Assembly: GCF_014207375.1 (NCBI RefSeq)
Contig: NZ_JACHEE010000016.1
Coordinates: forward strand, 1 to 64,000
Source: Arthrobacter sp. AZCC_0090
Lineage (GTDB): Bacteria > Actinomycetota > Actinomycetes > Actinomycetales > Micrococcaceae
Length of the DNA stretch: 64,000 nt
Reading direction: 5' to 3'
The translations under genes were made by a program, and so were the position numbers. How positions within the stretch are numbered: position 1 is the stretch's first letter; each line of letters begins with the position of its first letter. Shown one piece after another: positions 62,030 to 64,000 of the stretch. The notes beneath the pieces are model-generated. The model saw only the letters and a list, made by a program, of their open reading frames with translations, did no database searches and was not told the DNA's origin.

Positions 62030-62250
62030 GAGTCCTGACAACAGTTCCAGTCGACCCCGTCGATCGTCGAGGAGAATACCACCTTCGGCGTGTCCCGCCA
62101 GTTCCGCGCGAACTCGATCTCCGCCGGGGGTGGCGATGGGCTGCTGGTCGCGGTCGGCCAGTAGGAGCTCATGGTCTCCCAGAGCTTGCGGCCGAACAGC
62201 GACAGGCTGCTAGCCCGTTCCTGGTCGAGCCACGCGTGAAACGGGACCAC
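62030..62250 (-). pseudogene. Dihydrofolate-reductase-family (RibD C-terminal-like) gene fragment
   Basis: FHAWLDQERASSLSLFGRKL then ETMSSYWPTA, IEFARNWRDTPKVVFSSTID match the middle of a YyaP/RibD-type reductase of ~190 aa. The N-terminal ~35 residues and the NADPH-binding C-terminal third are missing; the frame ends in a Cys/Ser tail. A remnant, one base from the hydrolase stop. Confidence 0.65.
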
Positions 62251-62251
62251 C

Positions 62252-62989
62252 TCACCCCGTCAGCCTGCCGAGCTCATGCTCTGCCTCGATGAGCATTGCG
62301 GCAAGGCGCCCTGGGTTCGTGAGGTGTACCATGTGCCCCTCGTCCAGGGTCAGGACGGGGATCCCTCGGGACCGTAAGTCGTGGGCGGTGTCATCGAAGA
62401 ACTGCCCTCGGGTGCAGTGCACGAAGACGGTCGGCACAGTGCTCAGATCTCCTGCGTCGTCGGGAAGCCCTTCATCGACGGCCTTCCAGAGCATGGGTGT
62501 GAGCAGCGGCGTGGCCCACTCGCGTAGCTGCGGGTCCTCGACTCCGAGTGCCTCGAGCGGGAATGGCGCAAACAGCCATGGACGCTCGGGCAGAGCCAGG
62601 CCGGCAAAGGCGTCCCGGAGCCCCGGCAAGATGTCGAGGGCGGACTGGCCCGGCTTTGGGACGAATGCCTCCACGTACACGATCCCCGCGATCCGCTCCG
62701 GAACACGGCCTGCGACACCGGCCACCACCATTCCGCCGTAGCTGTGCCCCACCAGGACGACATCCCGAAGGTCGTTCGCCTCGACAAGGCTGGTGATCTG
62801 ATCGATGTGCGCCAGCAACCCCACCTCCGGGGTCGCTTCGCCCGCGCGTTCTCCGACGCCGGTGAGCGTCGGCGCGTAAACCTCATGCCCGGCAGCTTCC
62901 AGCAGAGGGACGACCCGCGACCAGCACCAGGCGCCGACGAATGAACCGTGCACCAGCACATAGGTCCTCGATGTCTTCATGGATTTCAT
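62252..62989 (-). CDS. Alpha/beta hydrolase (HNL/esterase subgroup)
   Basis: 245 aa. Oxyanion loop VLVHGSFVGAWCW, nucleophile Ser in VGHSYGGMVVAG, His in DEGHMVHLTNP; acid Asp near VHCTRGQFFDD. Resembles methylesterase/hydroxynitrile lyase-type hydrolases common in Streptomyces and Arthrobacter. ATG 62987-62989 with AGGAG eight bases upstream; 30 upstream codons discarded. Confidence 0.85.
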   Translation of the reverse strand: MKSMKTSRTYVLVHGSFVGAWCWSRVVPLLEAAGHEVYAPTLTGVGERAGEATPEVGLLAHIDQITSLVEANDLRDVVLVGHSYGGMVVAGVAGRVPERIAGIVYVEAFVPKPGQSALDILPGLRDAFAGLALPERPWLFAPFPLEALGVEDPQLREWATPLLTPMLWKAVDEGLPDDAGDLSTVPTVFVHCTRGQFFDDTAHDLRSRGIPVLTLDEGHMVHLTNPGRLAAMLIEAEHELGRLTG

Positions 62990-63645
62990 TGTGCTCTCCT
63001 GTTCGGGTAGTGGGAATGGGTGAAGTGGTACCGGGCGTGGACAGCGGTACAGACTTCGAGGGAGCACGCCATCCCGCACTGGCGCACGTTCACGCGGTAA
63101 GCGGCAGCCTGTGTCTCCGAGTGCACGCTGAGCGGTTAGAGTGCTTCGCGCGCATCAACCTGCCTTCTTCGAGGATCAACCTCGGTGTAGACGCCCTGCC
63201 ACAGTTAGAGGGTCCACTCACCGGACGCGAATCTGGTTCCGCCAAGGCGTCCGGTGAGGGATCCCCCCCCAATGGGCGGCTGTGCAGACGAGTACTGAAA
63301 TTTGTGCGGACTTCGGAAAATGACAACAGAAACAGTATTCTTACATCAACCTGTAACCACGGGTTCCGAGAACCGAAATGATGTCACCATGCATGATCGG
63401 TGTGACTTTCGACGGTAAATGGCGGGGTTTTCACAGCGATATATTTGGCGCAGGCTGCAGTCCGGGAAGGGACCCTTCACCGCACTTGTACGTCGCTGCC
63501 GGCATCGCGCAGTTCCAATCAGAGGTGTGCCGAGTACCCGAGCCCAGCAAGCTCCCTGCCAAGATCAAGTTTCCAACCGCTGTACGAGTCGCGGGGATTC
63601 TCTGACATCGCACCCGACAGGACCGGCATGCACCTGGTCCTCTGG
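62990..63645. other. Gene-poor region with hairpin and repeat copy
   Basis: No supported gene. CTCACCGGACGC (63217-63228) and GCGTCCGGTGAG (63247-63258) form a 12-bp stem, followed by GGATC and a run of eight C, then a short repeat copy at 63282. Parts may be decayed coding DNA. Confidence 0.5.
63282..63325. repeat. Modular repeat, short copy (GTGCAGACGAGT head)
   Basis: GTGCAGACGAGTACTGAAAT is identical to the start of locus 4, again followed 22 bases on by a second head-like GTGCGGAC and a GGAAAATGACA body. Both copies are preceded by GAGG-ATCC and GGC-T. Confidence 0.7.
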
Positions 63646-64000
63646 TTAGCTTGACTGGAGCGCGACCGCATCGTGGTTCTCGGCGCTGAAGACAGCACCG
63701 GGATAGCGCAACCCCGAGAAGTACATGTTCGTATGGGCGATGATGTGCGCGGCGTCGATGGTGGTGCCCTCCCACTCCGCGTCGGTGGTCGTGTGTGCGT
63801 CGCTCACGAGAGTGACGTCGAAACCGCGTGCAGCAGCGCTCTGCGCCGTCGTGCGAACGCAGTAGTCAGTTTGTGCGCCGGCGATGATGAGCCTTCTGGC
63901 GCCGATCCCGGACAGAACGCTAGCCAAGTTGGTGTCGGTGAACGAGTCGCGGTAGGTCTTGCGGATCAGCGACTCATCAGCGGCGACGTGAAGGGGTTTG
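63646..64000 (-). CDS. Isochorismatase-family hydrolase, C-terminal part (runs off window)
   Basis: About 118 residues in frame to the window edge. The nucleophile Cys is in IIAGAQTDYCVRTTAQSA; upstream KPLHVAADESLIRKTYRDSF and TDTNL are the usual pre-Cys region. Such enzymes hydrolyse amides, isochorismate or ureido groups. The N-terminal half with the catalytic Asp is outside the window. Confidence 0.82.
   Translation of the reverse strand, partial: KPLHVAADESLIRKTYRDSFTDTNLASVLSGIGARRLIIAGAQTDYCVRTTAQSAAARGFDVTLVSDAHTTTDAEWEGTTIDAAHIIAHTNMYFSGLRYPGAVFSAENHDAVALQSS

Overview
The window is high-GC DNA with many GTG starts, strong AGGAGG-type ribosome sites and actinobacterial families (DUF4193, DUF2630, DUF1992, CYTH-CHAD, PucR, ROK). 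Gene content and order fit an Arthrobacter-like member of the Micrococcaceae. This placement comes from recognising the proteins, not from a search. Most of the left and middle part is a chromosome specialised for catabolism; the right third is a more accessory, partly decaying zone.

Layout. 0-7.2 kb: histidine utilisation (hut) locus: start of hutU, a betaine-type ABC importer, an IclR regulator and, divergently, an M20 amidohydrolase coupled to hutF. 7.3-17.1 kb: a class V aminotransferase-like gene, an HpcH/HpaI aldolase, an Asp/Glu racemase-type protein, and a compact minus-strand run (NCS1 permease, HyuA-like ATPase, two DUF917 proteins, PucR regulator) that looks like uptake and ATP-dependent ring opening of a hydantoin- or lactam-like compound. 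17.3-24.7 kb: a minus-strand operon under an RpiR regulator, with a complete sugar-type ABC importer plus a metallophosphoesterase and an MptpB-like phosphatase, suggesting scavenging of a phosphodiester. 24.8-30.3 kb: an orphan HATPase, an alpha/beta hydrolase and a heterodimeric ABC exporter. 30.3-33.4 kb: a DUF559 nuclease-fold gene bracketed by two copies of a ~100-bp palindromic repeat, then a SUMF1-type protein and small genes. 33.6-40 kb: gene remnants and an MFS pump / UvrA-like ATPase pair whose shared 3' junction is present twice, around about 1.7 kb of foreign-looking DNA. 40-45 kb: small housekeeping or stress genes, a MarR locus. 45.1-55 kb: a carbohydrate catabolic region (Gfo/Idh oxidoreductase and isomerase, divergent from M81 protein, ABC importer without ATPase, ROK kinase, ROK regulator, CutC). 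55-64 kb: CYTH-CHAD, DUF998 and many small or broken genes (SnoaL, kinase, DHFR and cytidine deaminase-ASCH remnants), ending inside an isochorismatase.

The strongest unexplained signals are two kinds of intergenic DNA. One is a ~100-bp symmetric palindrome present three times (7161, 30306, 31305), two copies flanking the DUF559 gene. The other is a modular repeat with a near-invariant 32-bp period, built from a 12-bp head (GTGAGCGAGCGT, CTGCAGGAGGGT or GTGCAGACGAGT) and a ~20-bp body often ending ATAT, arranged as facing inverted and direct arrays at 17.1, 26.4, 42.7 and 61.3 kb, with a short piece at 63.3 kb. I do not recognise either as a named element. No tRNA, rRNA, CRISPR array or intact insertion sequence was seen.
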